Assembly: GCA_030625285.1 (NCBI GenBank)
Contig: DAOURC010000007.1
Coordinates: forward strand, 1-16,262
From: Eubacteriales bacterium
GTDB lineage: Bacteria > Bacillota > Clostridia > Peptostreptococcales > Acidaminobacteraceae
Length of the DNA stretch: 16,262 nt
Direction: 5' to 3'
In this document: in pieces, positions 5,421-12,955 of the stretch
Layout of the letters: each line of letters opens with the position of its first letter
Position numbering within the stretch: the stretch's first letter is position 1
Notes under the pieces: model-generated
Databases searched by the model: none
What the model was told of the DNA's origin: nothing
The model's input: only the letters and a program-made list of their open reading frames with translations
Program-made: the position numbers and the translations under genes

Positions 5421-6185
5421 ATGTTTCGAAGATTAAATAAATTGTTTTCTATATTGATAATGTTGTTTATGGTTTTTGCTGTTAATGCATCGTTCAGCTT
5501 TGCATATTATTCTAATTATCCGGTGAATAATCCAACAGAAACTGAATTAAAAAATCTAACATATGAAGTATTTGTATGGAATAGTGATCAAGGATATTGG
5601 AGCGTATCAAATCTCTCTGGAACTGCTTATCTGGCTGATGGATTGCAAGTGTGGGAGTTTGCCCCGTATTCCGATGACAACGATAAGCTTTACAGTAACA
5701 AGGTGGCTATAAGTGACGACTTTACCGATAGTTGGGATGCGTTAGTAGCAGTTGTTGGTGATATCAGTGTGAATTGTGGATATCGGAATGGCTTTCATAA
5801 TGCAGCCGTCGGAGGGGTACAGTATTCTCAGCATAAAGCAGGGGTTGCTGTTGACATGACTACTCCTTCGGGATATACAGCATCAGTTTTTGCAACGAAA
5901 GCATCAAATGCAGGATTTGTTGATGCGCATGTAATTAGCGGCACTAATTCTGTACATGCTGATGCAAGAGAACAGACCGGATATCCGACCATTTATACAA
6001 ATACGGGATCAGGTTTGTATGTATTTACCCTTGAAGATGCATTGATATGTAATGATTATTCTCCTATCTTAACGGGGTTTTATGGCTCTATAGATATTGA
6101 TGAAGTTGAAGATTTTCAACAGGATAATGGATTAACTATTGATGGAATTGTTGGTTCAAATACTTGGGATGAACTTACGGATTAA
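5421..6185 (+). CDS. Secreted M15-type peptidoglycan peptidase with C-terminal binding domain
   Basis: 254 residues, with GAGG correctly spaced before ATG 5421. A signal peptide has probable cleavage after SFA at residue 28. Residues about 88-185 form a peptidase M15_3 / VanY-like zinc domain: GYRNGFHN, VGGVQYSQHKAGVAVDM and VHADAR, with likely zinc ligands His138, Asp145 and His179. Residues about 203-254 are a peptidoglycan-binding type 1 domain (VEDFQQDNGLTIDGIVG...TWDEL). Family members cleave D-Ala-containing peptide cross-links or stems in the cell wall. The segment 29-87 is unassigned and has an Asn/Tyr-rich start. With no phage genes near, a role in own-wall remodelling or attack on neighbours, possibly quorum-controlled, fits better than a phage lysin. 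Confidence 0.87.
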   Translation: MFRRLNKLFSILIMLFMVFAVNASFSFAYYSNYPVNNPTETELKNLTYEVFVWNSDQGYWSVSNLSGTAYLADGLQVWEFAPYSDDNDKLYSNKVAISDDFTDSWDALVAVVGDISVNCGYRNGFHNAAVGGVQYSQHKAGVAVDMTTPSGYTASVFATKASNAGFVDAHVISGTNSVHADAREQTGYPTIYTNTGSGLYVFTLEDALICNDYSPILTGFYGSIDIDEVEDFQQDNGLTIDGIVGSNTWDELTD

Positions 6186-6196
6186 TGACATAATTG

Positions 6197-6278
6197 GCAA
6201 TGTAGTTGCTGAAACGTTTTTCTTTTGGGTGGCGCAATACGTTGCTTGATTTGGCAATATAGATTTAAGTGAAATTAT
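6197..6278 (+). promoter_or_regulatory. Two GCAAT-GTTGCT elements and a possible promoter after the peptidase gene
   Basis: GCAATgtaGTTGCTGA (6197-6212) and GCAATacGTTGCTTGA (6234-6249) lie 37 bases apart. The second abuts TTGGCA (6251-6256), then a 16-bp spacer and extended -10 TGaAATTAT (AATTAT 6273-6278). Block 6236-6256 matches the promoter block at 1092-1111. Only about 75 bases separate this from the terminator at 6330, and no ORF fits there, so it may drive a short RNA. Confidence 0.4.
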
Positions 6279-6329
6279 TGTTTTTTTAATATTTAAGCCT
6301 ATCGTTGACTAACACCATTGTAAGAGGCG

Positions 6330-6358
6330 AGACCTATCCCTATGGATGGGTCTTTTTT
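6330..6358 (+). terminator. Intrinsic terminator after the peptidase gene
   Basis: GACCTATCC (6331-6339) pairs with GGATGGGTC (6344-6352), one G-U, loop CTAT, followed by six T's (6353-6358). It ends the peptidase transcript and any short RNA started near 6285. The gap 6186-6629 otherwise holds only the elements and relic listed separately. Confidence 0.88.
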
Positions 6359-6447
6359 GGTGTCGTAAATACTATATAGACACAGTTGAACGTAATGAAA
6401 AGAAAATCCGAGAGTGTGTAAAAAATCAATTGTAAATAAATGTTTAA

Positions 6448-6603
6448 AAGTTAGATATTAAACCAAACGAAATCTATTTTGCATTGTATTCAAAATCGGG
6501 TTTTATTGATGATTTGGTGAACTTTTGCAAAGAAGACAACAATATCATCTTAATTGATCAATCAAGCAAAGAGCCAGTTTTGATAGTGAATAAAAAGCGA
6601 TAA
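6448..6603 (+). pseudogene. C-terminal relic of a DUF234-type ATPase
   Basis: An open stretch of 51 codons ending at TAA 6601-6603 and preceded by an in-frame stop (6445-6447), with no start or ribosome binding site. It contains YFALYSKSGFIDDLVNFCKE, which resembles the C-terminal FSKSGFTxEL motif of AAA-type ATPases with the DUF234 domain, followed by a typical IILID strand. The P-loop part is absent. I read it as a deletion remnant marking the edge of the accessory region. The match is from memory of the family motif. Confidence 0.5.
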
Positions 6604-6624
6604 TCTTATTAGACTATCGCTTTT
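6593..6624. terminator. Bidirectional terminator between the relic and the aminotransferase
   Basis: AAAAGCGATA (6593-6602) pairs with TATCGCTTTT (6615-6624), with A's on one side and T's on the other. It serves the minus-strand aminotransferase ending at 6630 and overlaps the end of the ATPase relic. Confidence 0.85.
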
Positions 6625-6629
6625 ACTTA

Positions 6630-7808
6630 TTAAAGTGATTCAGTGTATTTCTTTAGTTTGTCCAGACCGGTTTTAATGTTCTCCAAACTAGTTGCATAAG
6701 ACATTCTTATAAATTCATCGTTACCGAAGGCGATACCAGGAACAAAAGCGACCTTTTGTTTTTCTAATAGATCATCGCAAACTTTTAATGAAAGACTGTC
6801 TTTATAATCCAAGCTATCTTTAAGCTGGCTGATATCGATAAAGAAATAAAATGCTCCATCAGGCTTGATTATAGATAATTTAGGAATTTCTTTAAAGAGT
6901 TCAATAATTAGATCTCTTCTTGTTCTATATATTTTAACCATATCTTGAGTAGCTTCTTCACAATTCTCGACAGCTTCAAGTGCGGCCCATTGAGAGATGG
7001 TAGAAGGGTGAGAAACTAAATGTCCCTGAATACTTCCCATTGCTTTTGCAAGTTCAAGATTAGAAGCAGTATAGCCTATTCTCCATCCGGTCATTGACGC
7101 TGATTTTGAAAGACCGTTGATAGTTATTGTTAAATCGTAAGCTTTTTTTGAAAACGAAGCGATGCTGGTAAATTCTTTATCAAAGATGATTTTTTCGTAA
7201 ATTTCATCAGAGAGGATATAGATATCGTTTTGAACACAAATATCCACAATCATTTTAAGTTCTTCTTTGTTGTAAACTGTCCCTGTCGGATTTGATGGAT
7301 TTGTTATGAATATCGCTTTTGTGTTTTTCGTGATTGCATCCTTCAATTCTTCGGGCTGAAGTTTAAAAGAATTTCCCTTTTTCGTGTCGATGAAAACAGG
7401 AACTCCGCCAGTTAACTTAACCATCTCGGGGTAACTCACCCAATATGGTGCTGGGATGATGACTTCATCACCAGGGTCTAAAACAGCCATAAGTATGTTG
7501 GTTATTGAATGCTTTGCACCAGATGATACGACAATCTGATTTGCTTCATAATCCAAATTATTATCAATTTTTAGTTTTTTACATATTGCCTGTCTCAACT
7601 CTAAAACTCCTGAAGCGGCATCGTATTTAGTCAAGTTGTTTTGAATCGCTTCTATTGCAGCTTCTTTAATGTTTTCTGGTGTGAAAAAGTCTGGTTCTCC
7701 AATGCTCAAATTGGTGATGTCTTGCCCTTGTTTCTTTAATTCCTTAACCTTTGTACTGATTCCCACAGTAAAAGAAGGGGTTACGCTAGATAATTTCTTA
7801 GATAACAT
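6630..7808 (-). CDS. aspC: Pyridoxal-phosphate aspartate aminotransferase (class I)
   Basis: 392 residues, the usual length for the family, with AGGAGG seven bases before ATG 7808. It transfers the amino group of aspartate (or a related amino acid) to 2-oxoglutarate in the cytosol. Motifs are in order: IGEPDF (36-41), NPSNPTGT (170-177), DEIYEK (201-206) and the PLP-binding Lys235 in NGLSKSASMTGWRIGY, with a C-terminal Arg in RMSYA that would bind the substrate carboxylate. This is the I-gamma subgroup; substrate choice within the subgroup (aspartate, prephenate, aromatic) cannot be read from sequence alone. It is transcribed alone, divergent from the next operon and ended by the terminator at 6593-6624. 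Confidence 0.92.
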   Translation of the reverse strand: MLSKKLSSVTPSFTVGISTKVKELKKQGQDITNLSIGEPDFFTPENIKEAAIEAIQNNLTKYDAASGVLELRQAICKKLKIDNNLDYEANQIVVSSGAKHSITNILMAVLDPGDEVIIPAPYWVSYPEMVKLTGGVPVFIDTKKGNSFKLQPEELKDAITKNTKAIFITNPSNPTGTVYNKEELKMIVDICVQNDIYILSDEIYEKIIFDKEFTSIASFSKKAYDLTITINGLSKSASMTGWRIGYTASNLELAKAMGSIQGHLVSHPSTISQWAALEAVENCEEATQDMVKIYRTRRDLIIELFKEIPKLSIIKPDGAFYFFIDISQLKDSLDYKDSLSLKVCDDLLEKQKVAFVPGIAFGNDEFIRMSYATSLENIKTGLDKLKKYTESL

Positions 7809-7826
7809 TTTTACCTCCTAAAGATA

Positions 7827-7854
7827 TTGGTATTATTTAATTTTGTGATAGAAT
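7827..7854 (+). promoter_or_regulatory. Probable promoter of the PH-decarboxylase-lepB-holB operon
   Basis: -35 TTGGTA (7827-7832), 16-bp spacer, extended -10 TGaTAGAAT (TAGAAT 7849-7854). It lies in the 92-base divergent gap. I found no equally good promoter for the aminotransferase on the other strand. Confidence 0.5.
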
Positions 7855-7900
7855 AATTATAACAGAGGTTTCAATTAATGAAAGAGAAAAAGGAGAAAAT

Positions 7901-8404
7901 ATGACAAAAATAACAAGGCAAGAATTACCCACTAAAGGAGTCAGTTATATAAAAGTTGTGGGGATGCTGATTATAACAATTTATTTAATGAATTTAAGTC
8001 TTCAAATTCTAGTAAACACCGATCCGCTTACATCGAGTTTTGTCGCATTGTCAATTGTAGGATTAGGTGCAATATATATTTATAATATTGTTTTTTATTC
8101 AATGGTGAATTATGTATATAAAATAATTTCAAATGAATTGATACTAGAACGAATAATAAGTCATTCAAATCATACTTTTTATAATATCAACTTTCAAAAC
8201 ATTATGATGTTTGAACCTTATGATCCTAACAATAAGAATATGAGGGTATCTAGAAAGCGCAGATATGTTCAGAGCAAAGATTTTAAACGATGGTATTTCA
8301 TAGAATTCACAAGAGATGGCAACCATGGAAAATTGATCATTGAACCTGATTCAAGATTTGTAAGTTCTATTCGAGAAAGGATAAAAAGAAATGAGGATTC
8401 TTGA
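7901..8404 (+). CDS. Two-helix membrane protein with a PH-like cytoplasmic domain
   Basis: 167 residues, with AGGAG six bases before ATG 7901. Two transmembrane helices (about 17-38 and 45-68) are followed by a beta-rich soluble part with alternating strands (KIISNELILERII, TFYNINFQNIMMFEPY, KRWYFIEFTRDG, KLIIEPD) and a C-terminal helix. This layout matches YcxB/bacterial-PH type membrane proteins, whose exact roles are mostly unknown. It overlaps the decarboxylase start by 14 bases and is the first gene of the operon. No catalytic residues are seen. Confidence 0.75.
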   Translation: MTKITRQELPTKGVSYIKVVGMLIITIYLMNLSLQILVNTDPLTSSFVALSIVGLGAIYIYNIVFYSMVNYVYKIISNELILERIISHSNHTFYNINFQNIMMFEPYDPNNKNMRVSRKRRYVQSKDFKRWYFIEFTRDGNHGKLIIEPDSRFVSSIRERIKRNEDS

Positions 8405-9797
8405 AGGACTAAAAAAAATAAGTGATGAGAATTTAATTTCGTTTCATATGCCGGGGCATAAAAATGGAAGATTACTGTCTTCCTATTTTTATGATTATTT
8501 TAAATACGATATAACTGAAATACCAGGGGCGGATAATCTTCATAATCCTATGGACATGATAAAAGAAACGCAAGACGCGATAGCGAAGTACTATGACTGT
8601 AACAAGAGCTATATCGTTGTAAATGGTTCAACAGCGGGAATATACAGTGCGGTCATGGCTGTGGCGAGGCCTAAGGATAAACTTGTTATCTCGCGTGAAT
8701 GTCACCGCTCTGTCTATAGTGCGTTGATCTTAGGAGGAATTGAAGCTGAGTATATTTATCCAGATATAGATGAAAAAACAGGTGCTGTAAATGCAATAGA
8801 CATAGAATCGGTCAAAGAAAGTTTCGAGAAATTTCCAGAAGCGAAAGGATTGGTATTAACCAGCCCTACGTATTTTGGAGTGATAAGTCCCATAAAGAAA
8901 ATCTCCGATTACCTACATTCTATCGGAAAAGTTTTAATAGTGGACGAGGCGCACGGAGCTCACCTGAAAGCTTCTGAATTATTACCTGATGATTCGATTT
9001 CTCAAGGAGCGGATATTGCAATCCAAAGTTTTCATAAAACTCTGCCGGCTCTTACACAATCATCTGTTTTGCATTTGAACAGCAAGAGAATCAATCGAGA
9101 AAAACTAGAAAGTTTATTAAGGATGCACCAAACATCATCACCATCATATCTTATCATGGCGTCAATCGATGCAGCTATGAATCTGATGGCTGACAAAGGA
9201 GAAATATTAAGTGAGAATTTATTGAATATTATCAATGAATTCAATGAAAATCTTGAGAATCATAAATTTGTAAAAAGAATGGCTATGAAAAATAGTGTAT
9301 TGGATCCGATGCGAATAGTTTTAGTCGACAAGGAAAATAAAAGAGTTGATTATCACCAGCTGGAAATGATTTTACGAAACGAATACCATATACAAGTTGA
9401 GTATTCTTATGAAAAAGGAATTGTATTGATTCCCTCTATTGCAAATACAAGAGAAGATTTTTTGATGTTATCGAAAGCACTTGATTCAATATCGTTTGAC
9501 AACCTGATAATTGCATCTCGATGTGATACAATAGAGTATGTGAAACCTGTCAAGAGAATGTCTATTCGAGATGCTTTTTATAGCGAGAGTGAAGATATTA
9601 ATATAAGAAATTCTTCTAAACGGATAGCTTCAGAATTCATTATTCCATATCCACCTGGGGTTCCTCTGCTTATTCCTGGAGAAGAGATAGATAGTAGCAT
9701 GATACATTTAGTTTTGCAGCTTAATGAAGAAGGAGTCAATATACTAGGCTTATTAGGCGAAATCAAAGAAAATATCGCAGTAATCGAGGAGGACTAA
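8391..9797 (+). CDS. Orn/Lys/Arg decarboxylase family protein (YaaO type)
   Basis: 468 residues; ATG 8391 lies inside the previous gene. This is a PLP enzyme of the short Gram-positive group that decarboxylates arginine, lysine or ornithine to polyamine precursors. The N-terminal HMPGHKNG (19-26) is typical. The PLP-binding features are NGSTAGI (78-84), His105, DEAHGAH (185-191) and Lys216 in SFHKTLPALTQ. The C-terminal domain has YPPGVPLLIPGE (about 423-434). The length is near that of B. subtilis YaaO, without the wing domain of the long enterobacterial forms. In Bacillus, yaaO sits just upstream of tmk-holB, and this gene holds the same place. Substrate cannot be decided from sequence. Confidence 0.92.
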   Translation: MRILEGLKKISDENLISFHMPGHKNGRLLSSYFYDYFKYDITEIPGADNLHNPMDMIKETQDAIAKYYDCNKSYIVVNGSTAGIYSAVMAVARPKDKLVISRECHRSVYSALILGGIEAEYIYPDIDEKTGAVNAIDIESVKESFEKFPEAKGLVLTSPTYFGVISPIKKISDYLHSIGKVLIVDEAHGAHLKASELLPDDSISQGADIAIQSFHKTLPALTQSSVLHLNSKRINREKLESLLRMHQTSSPSYLIMASIDAAMNLMADKGEILSENLLNIINEFNENLENHKFVKRMAMKNSVLDPMRIVLVDKENKRVDYHQLEMILRNEYHIQVEYSYEKGIVLIPSIANTREDFLMLSKALDSISFDNLIIASRCDTIEYVKPVKRMSIRDAFYSESEDINIRNSSKRIASEFIIPYPPGVPLLIPGEEIDSSMIHLVLQLNEEGVNILGLLGEIKENIAVIEED

Positions 9798-9799
9798 AC

Positions 9800-10354
9800 T
9801 TGTTTAAAGAAATTTTAGAATGGGCAAAATCAATAGTTTTTGCATTGATAGTAGTATTTATTTTTAATATATTTTTTGGAATCACAACGGTTTATAATAC
9901 TTCAATGGTTCCAACTTTAGTTGAAGGAAATATGTTGTTTATTTCTAAGATAGTAAAAATAGAAAATGGAGACATAGTTACTTTTGAAACGGATATAAAA
10001 TTAACTAAGAGGGATATTCAAACACTCAGTCCGATTAAACGCCTATTTGTAAGTGAAAATACAAATAAGAATTTAATCAAGAGGGCAGTAGGTATACCTG
10101 GTGACAAGGTTGTAATTGAAAACGGTGAAGTTTTTATAAATGATGAGAAATTGGATGAACAATATATCAATACTGTTACTATGGGCGATGTTTATATCGA
10201 GGAGATCCCTGAAGATGAGTATTTTGTGATGGGAGACAACCGTGCGGTCAGTTTGGATTCTAGAAGCAGTATAGTCGGGCTTGTTGCTAAAGAGAAAATT
10301 ATCGGGGAAGCAGTTTTTAGATTTTGGCCGATATTTGATTTTGAAATCTTTTAA
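9800..10354 (+). CDS. lepB: Type I signal peptidase
   Basis: 184 residues from TTG 9800, two bases after the decarboxylase stop, with GAGGAGG seven bases upstream. It is a membrane serine protease that removes signal peptides from Sec-exported proteins. One N-terminal membrane helix (about 11-31) is followed by box B NTSMVPTL with nucleophile Ser35, box D KRAVGIPGD with general base Lys94, and box E MGDNRAVSLDSR. This is a complete Ser-Lys dyad enzyme of the single-helix Gram-positive type. Between boxes B and D is a short insert (about 66-88). Its place between yaaO and holB is normally taken by tmk in Bacillus. It could process the secreted proteins on the left of the window. Confidence 0.93.
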   Translation: MFKEILEWAKSIVFALIVVFIFNIFFGITTVYNTSMVPTLVEGNMLFISKIVKIENGDIVTFETDIKLTKRDIQTLSPIKRLFVSENTNKNLIKRAVGIPGDKVVIENGEVFINDEKLDEQYINTVTMGDVYIEEIPEDEYFVMGDNRAVSLDSRSSIVGLVAKEKIIGEAVFRFWPIFDFEIF

Positions 10355-10368
10355 ATTTGGAGCAGTTT

Positions 10369-11352
10369 ATGTTTGAAAATATAGTAGGTCATGAAGAAGC
10401 TAAAAACGAACTAAGAAATCACATTTATAGAAAAGAACTTTCCCATGCATATATTTTTTATGGCAATGAAGGGATCGGTAAATTTTCTTTAGCAAAGGAA
10501 TTTTCAAAATCTCTTCTATGTGATGAGTTTGAAGAGTATTGTGGGAATTGTCAATCATGTCATCTCTTTGATGGCAAAACTCATCCAGATTTCCGAATTA
10601 TTGATTCGGAGAAAAGTATTAAAGTTAAAGATATTCTAGAAATGATAGATTTTTTAATAAAGAGACCAATAGTCAGCAAGAAAAAAGTTGTAATCATTAA
10701 TGATTCAGAAAAATTAACGAATGAGGCACAAAACAAATTATTAAAAACATTTGAAGAACCGCCATCGTATGCAGTGATAATTCTTATCGTAAATAATCCT
10801 AATAAAATAATCGATACAATTAAATCAAGGGGTTATGAGATTGAATTCAATGTATTAGACGATGATAAAGTTGTTGAGTTTTTAAAAGAATATAGTGACG
10901 ACAAAGAGTTGAATTATTCACAGATAGCCAAATTTTCACAAGGATCCATCACTAAGGCTATAAGCACTTTAGAATCGGATCACTTCAATCAATTGAGTGC
11001 GTTGCCAAATGAAATATTCAGTTCAATCATAAATAATGATGAATATAAGTTGTTGAAAATTGCTTCACAAGTAAGTGAGATACAGGAACTCTTAGAATTT
11101 ATGTTGACTTGGATTAGAGATATAAGTATATTAAAGAAAAGCAGAAATTTTGGAAATATTTTTAATGCGAATTATATTAATGAATTGCAAAGGCAATCTA
11201 ACTACTTTGATATAGAAATATTAATAAAATTTTCGAATATTATTGAAAATACAAAGAAGGTTATCAGTAATCATGTCAACCCAGCAGTTGTTTTGAATTA
11301 CTGTTTACTTAAGATACAGGAGGAGTATTATGAGTATAGTAATAGGTGTTAG
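10369..11352 (+). CDS. holB: DNA polymerase III delta' subunit
   Basis: 327 residues from ATG 10369 with GGAG upstream; an in-frame TTG at 10357 has no ribosome binding site. Delta' is the stator of the clamp loader, which loads the beta clamp at the replication fork. It has an AAA+ fold with a P-loop GNEGIGKFS (32-40), a zinc module with Cys51, Cys58, Cys61 and Cys64, and a sensor region NEAQNKLLKTFEEPP. The usual SRC motif reads SRG here, which is acceptable for delta' because it does not hydrolyse ATP. The C-terminal helical collar domain is present. It overlaps ricT by 23 bases. Confidence 0.93.
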   Translation: MFENIVGHEEAKNELRNHIYRKELSHAYIFYGNEGIGKFSLAKEFSKSLLCDEFEEYCGNCQSCHLFDGKTHPDFRIIDSEKSIKVKDILEMIDFLIKRPIVSKKKVVIINDSEKLTNEAQNKLLKTFEEPPSYAVIILIVNNPNKIIDTIKSRGYEIEFNVLDDDKVVEFLKEYSDDKELNYSQIAKFSQGSITKAISTLESDHFNQLSALPNEIFSSIINNDEYKLLKIASQVSEIQELLEFMLTWIRDISILKKSRNFGNIFNANYINELQRQSNYFDIEILIKFSNIIENTKKVISNHVNPAVVLNYCLLKIQEEYYEYSNRC

Positions 11353-12163
11353 ATTTAAAAAAGCCGGTAAAATATATTATTTTGATCCTGATGGGATTCA
11401 GATAGAAAATGGACAAAACGTTATTATAGAGACATCAAGGGGTGTTGAATTTGGTAATGTTGTAATTGGGGCTAGAGATGTTCCAGAAGAAGAATTGTTT
11501 TTACCGCTGAAAAAAGTTTTGAGAGTGGCAACTCCCGATGACAAACTAAAAAACAAAGAAAATGCTTATAAACAAATTGAAGCAAAAGAAATTTGTTTAA
11601 AAAAAATAAAAGAGCATAACCTTGATATGAAATTAATTGATGTTGAATATACTTTTGATAATAACAAGGTCATCTTTTACTTCACTTCTGACGGAAGAGT
11701 AGACTTTAGAGAACTTGTAAAAGATTTGGCTTCAATATTTAAAACAAGAATTGAACTTAGACAAATAGGTGTAAGAGATGAAGCGAAATTCATCAATGGT
11801 ATCGGTCAATGCGGACTTCCGTTATGCTGTGCCAATTGGCTTGGAGATTTTCAACCTGTATCAATAAAAATGGCGAAGGATCAAAATTTATCACTTAGTC
11901 CAACTAAAATATCTGGAATATGTGGAAGATTGATGTGTTGCCTAAAATACGAACACGAGACCTATCTTGAGTTGAGAAAAGAAATGCCGACAAAAGGTCA
12001 GATAGTTACAGTGAAAATGGGCGAGGGAATGGTAATCGATGTTGATATCTTCAAACAAAAAATCAAGGTTTTGTTCAGACAGGAAAAAGAAAATGACGAA
12101 AAAGTAATTGAATGGTTTGAGAAAAGTGAAATACTTCGGGTGAAAGGGAAAGCTTCTAAATAG
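11330..12163 (+). CDS. ricT: PSP1-domain protein RicT (YaaT)
   Basis: 277 residues, with AGGAGG before ATG 11330, inside the end of holB. In B. subtilis RicT (YaaT) forms the RicAFT complex with RicA and RicF, carries Fe-S clusters, and directs RNase Y maturation of mRNAs, also affecting sporulation and competence. The PSP1 domain core and the cysteine signature are present: Cys161, Cys166, Cys167 (QCGLPLCC) and Cys198, Cys203, Cys204 (GICGRLMCC). Length and gene order (after holB) agree with the family. RicA and RicF are not in the window. The last codons and stop form the left arm and loop of a terminator hairpin. Confidence 0.93.
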   Translation: MSIVIGVRFKKAGKIYYFDPDGIQIENGQNVIIETSRGVEFGNVVIGARDVPEEELFLPLKKVLRVATPDDKLKNKENAYKQIEAKEICLKKIKEHNLDMKLIDVEYTFDNNKVIFYFTSDGRVDFRELVKDLASIFKTRIELRQIGVRDEAKFINGIGQCGLPLCCANWLGDFQPVSIKMAKDQNLSLSPTKISGICGRLMCCLKYEHETYLELRKEMPTKGQIVTVKMGEGMVIDVDIFKQKIKVLFRQEKENDEKVIEWFEKSEILRVKGKASK

Positions 12164-12175
12164 AAGCTTTTTTTT
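12150..12175 (+). terminator. Intrinsic terminator overlapping the ricT stop codon
   Basis: AAGCTTCT (12150-12157) pairs perfectly with AGAAGCTT (12162-12169), loop AAAT, followed by eight T's (12168-12175). The ricT stop TAG (12161-12163) sits in the loop and right arm. The next gene starts 11 bases after the T-tract, so this is an intra-operon terminator or attenuator. Confidence 0.88.
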
Positions 12176-12185
12176 GGAAAAACAT

Positions 12186-12950
12186 ATGATTGAACTTAAG
12201 GACAATGAAACGATTGATGATTTACAATTAAATGGGTTAAAGATAATTCAAACGAACGACTCTTTTAAATTTGGAATAGATGCGGTTTTGCTGAGCCATT
12301 TTGTAAAGGCGAAGAAAAATGCAAAAGTGATAGACTTTGGAACGGGTACTGCAATACTACCAATTCTTTTATCTGCAAAAATTCGAGCTGAAAAAATTTA
12401 CGGAATAGAAATTCAAGACAAAATGGCAGAAATGGCTGGGCGAAGCGTAATCATGAATCAGCTGGAGAAGAAAATTGAAATATTGAATATTGATATTAAA
12501 GATGCATTTAAACATTTCGGGTATGATTTTGCAGATGTAATCACCTGCAATCCTCCGTATTTTATTGCAAATGGTGCTATAAGGAATCCAAATGATGCTA
12601 AAGCTATTTCGCGTCATGAAGTTTTGATTACACTAGAAGAGATTATTGAACAAGCGAGCAAGGTTTTAAAACATAATGGTAATTTATATATGATTCATAG
12701 ACCAAATAGATTGGTTGATGTGGTTTATTTTCTTAAAAAATATCAATTAGAACCAAAAGAAATTCAATTTATCTGTCCGAATATAAATAAAGAACCAAAC
12801 TTGTTTTTAGTTAGAGCGAACAAAGGTGGGCGCGCTGAACTGAAATTTCATAAACCTTTATATGTCTATGATATAAAAGGCGACTATACAGAAGAGATAT
12901 ACAACATATATAATGGTGTCAAAATGGATGTTTTTGATAAAAGAGGATGA
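12186..12950 (+). CDS. trmN6: tRNA1(Val) (adenine37-N6)-methyltransferase family protein
   Basis: 254 residues from ATG 12186; an in-frame TTG at 12174 falls in the terminator T-tract and has no ribosome binding site. ATG is preceded only by GGAAA (12176), a weak site. The family (YfiC in E. coli, YabB in Bacillus) uses S-adenosylmethionine to methylate A37 of tRNA-Val. The SAM-binding motif I DFGTGTAILP (50-59), IEIQ (74-77) and catalytic NPPY (122-125) are present in normal order and length. It overlaps the next reading frame region and lies where yabB does in Bacillus. Its expression probably depends on read-through of the terminator just upstream. Confidence 0.9.
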   Translation: MIELKDNETIDDLQLNGLKIIQTNDSFKFGIDAVLLSHFVKAKKNAKVIDFGTGTAILPILLSAKIRAEKIYGIEIQDKMAEMAGRSVIMNQLEKKIEILNIDIKDAFKHFGYDFADVITCNPPYFIANGAIRNPNDAKAISRHEVLITLEEIIEQASKVLKHNGNLYMIHRPNRLVDVVYFLKKYQLEPKEIQFICPNINKEPNLFLVRANKGGRAELKFHKPLYVYDIKGDYTEEIYNIYNGVKMDVFDKRG

Positions 12951-12955
12951 TTTTT

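Noticed and set aside
5421..6185. Prophage endolysin
   Set aside because: It has a Sec signal peptide, and no holin or other phage gene is present in the window.
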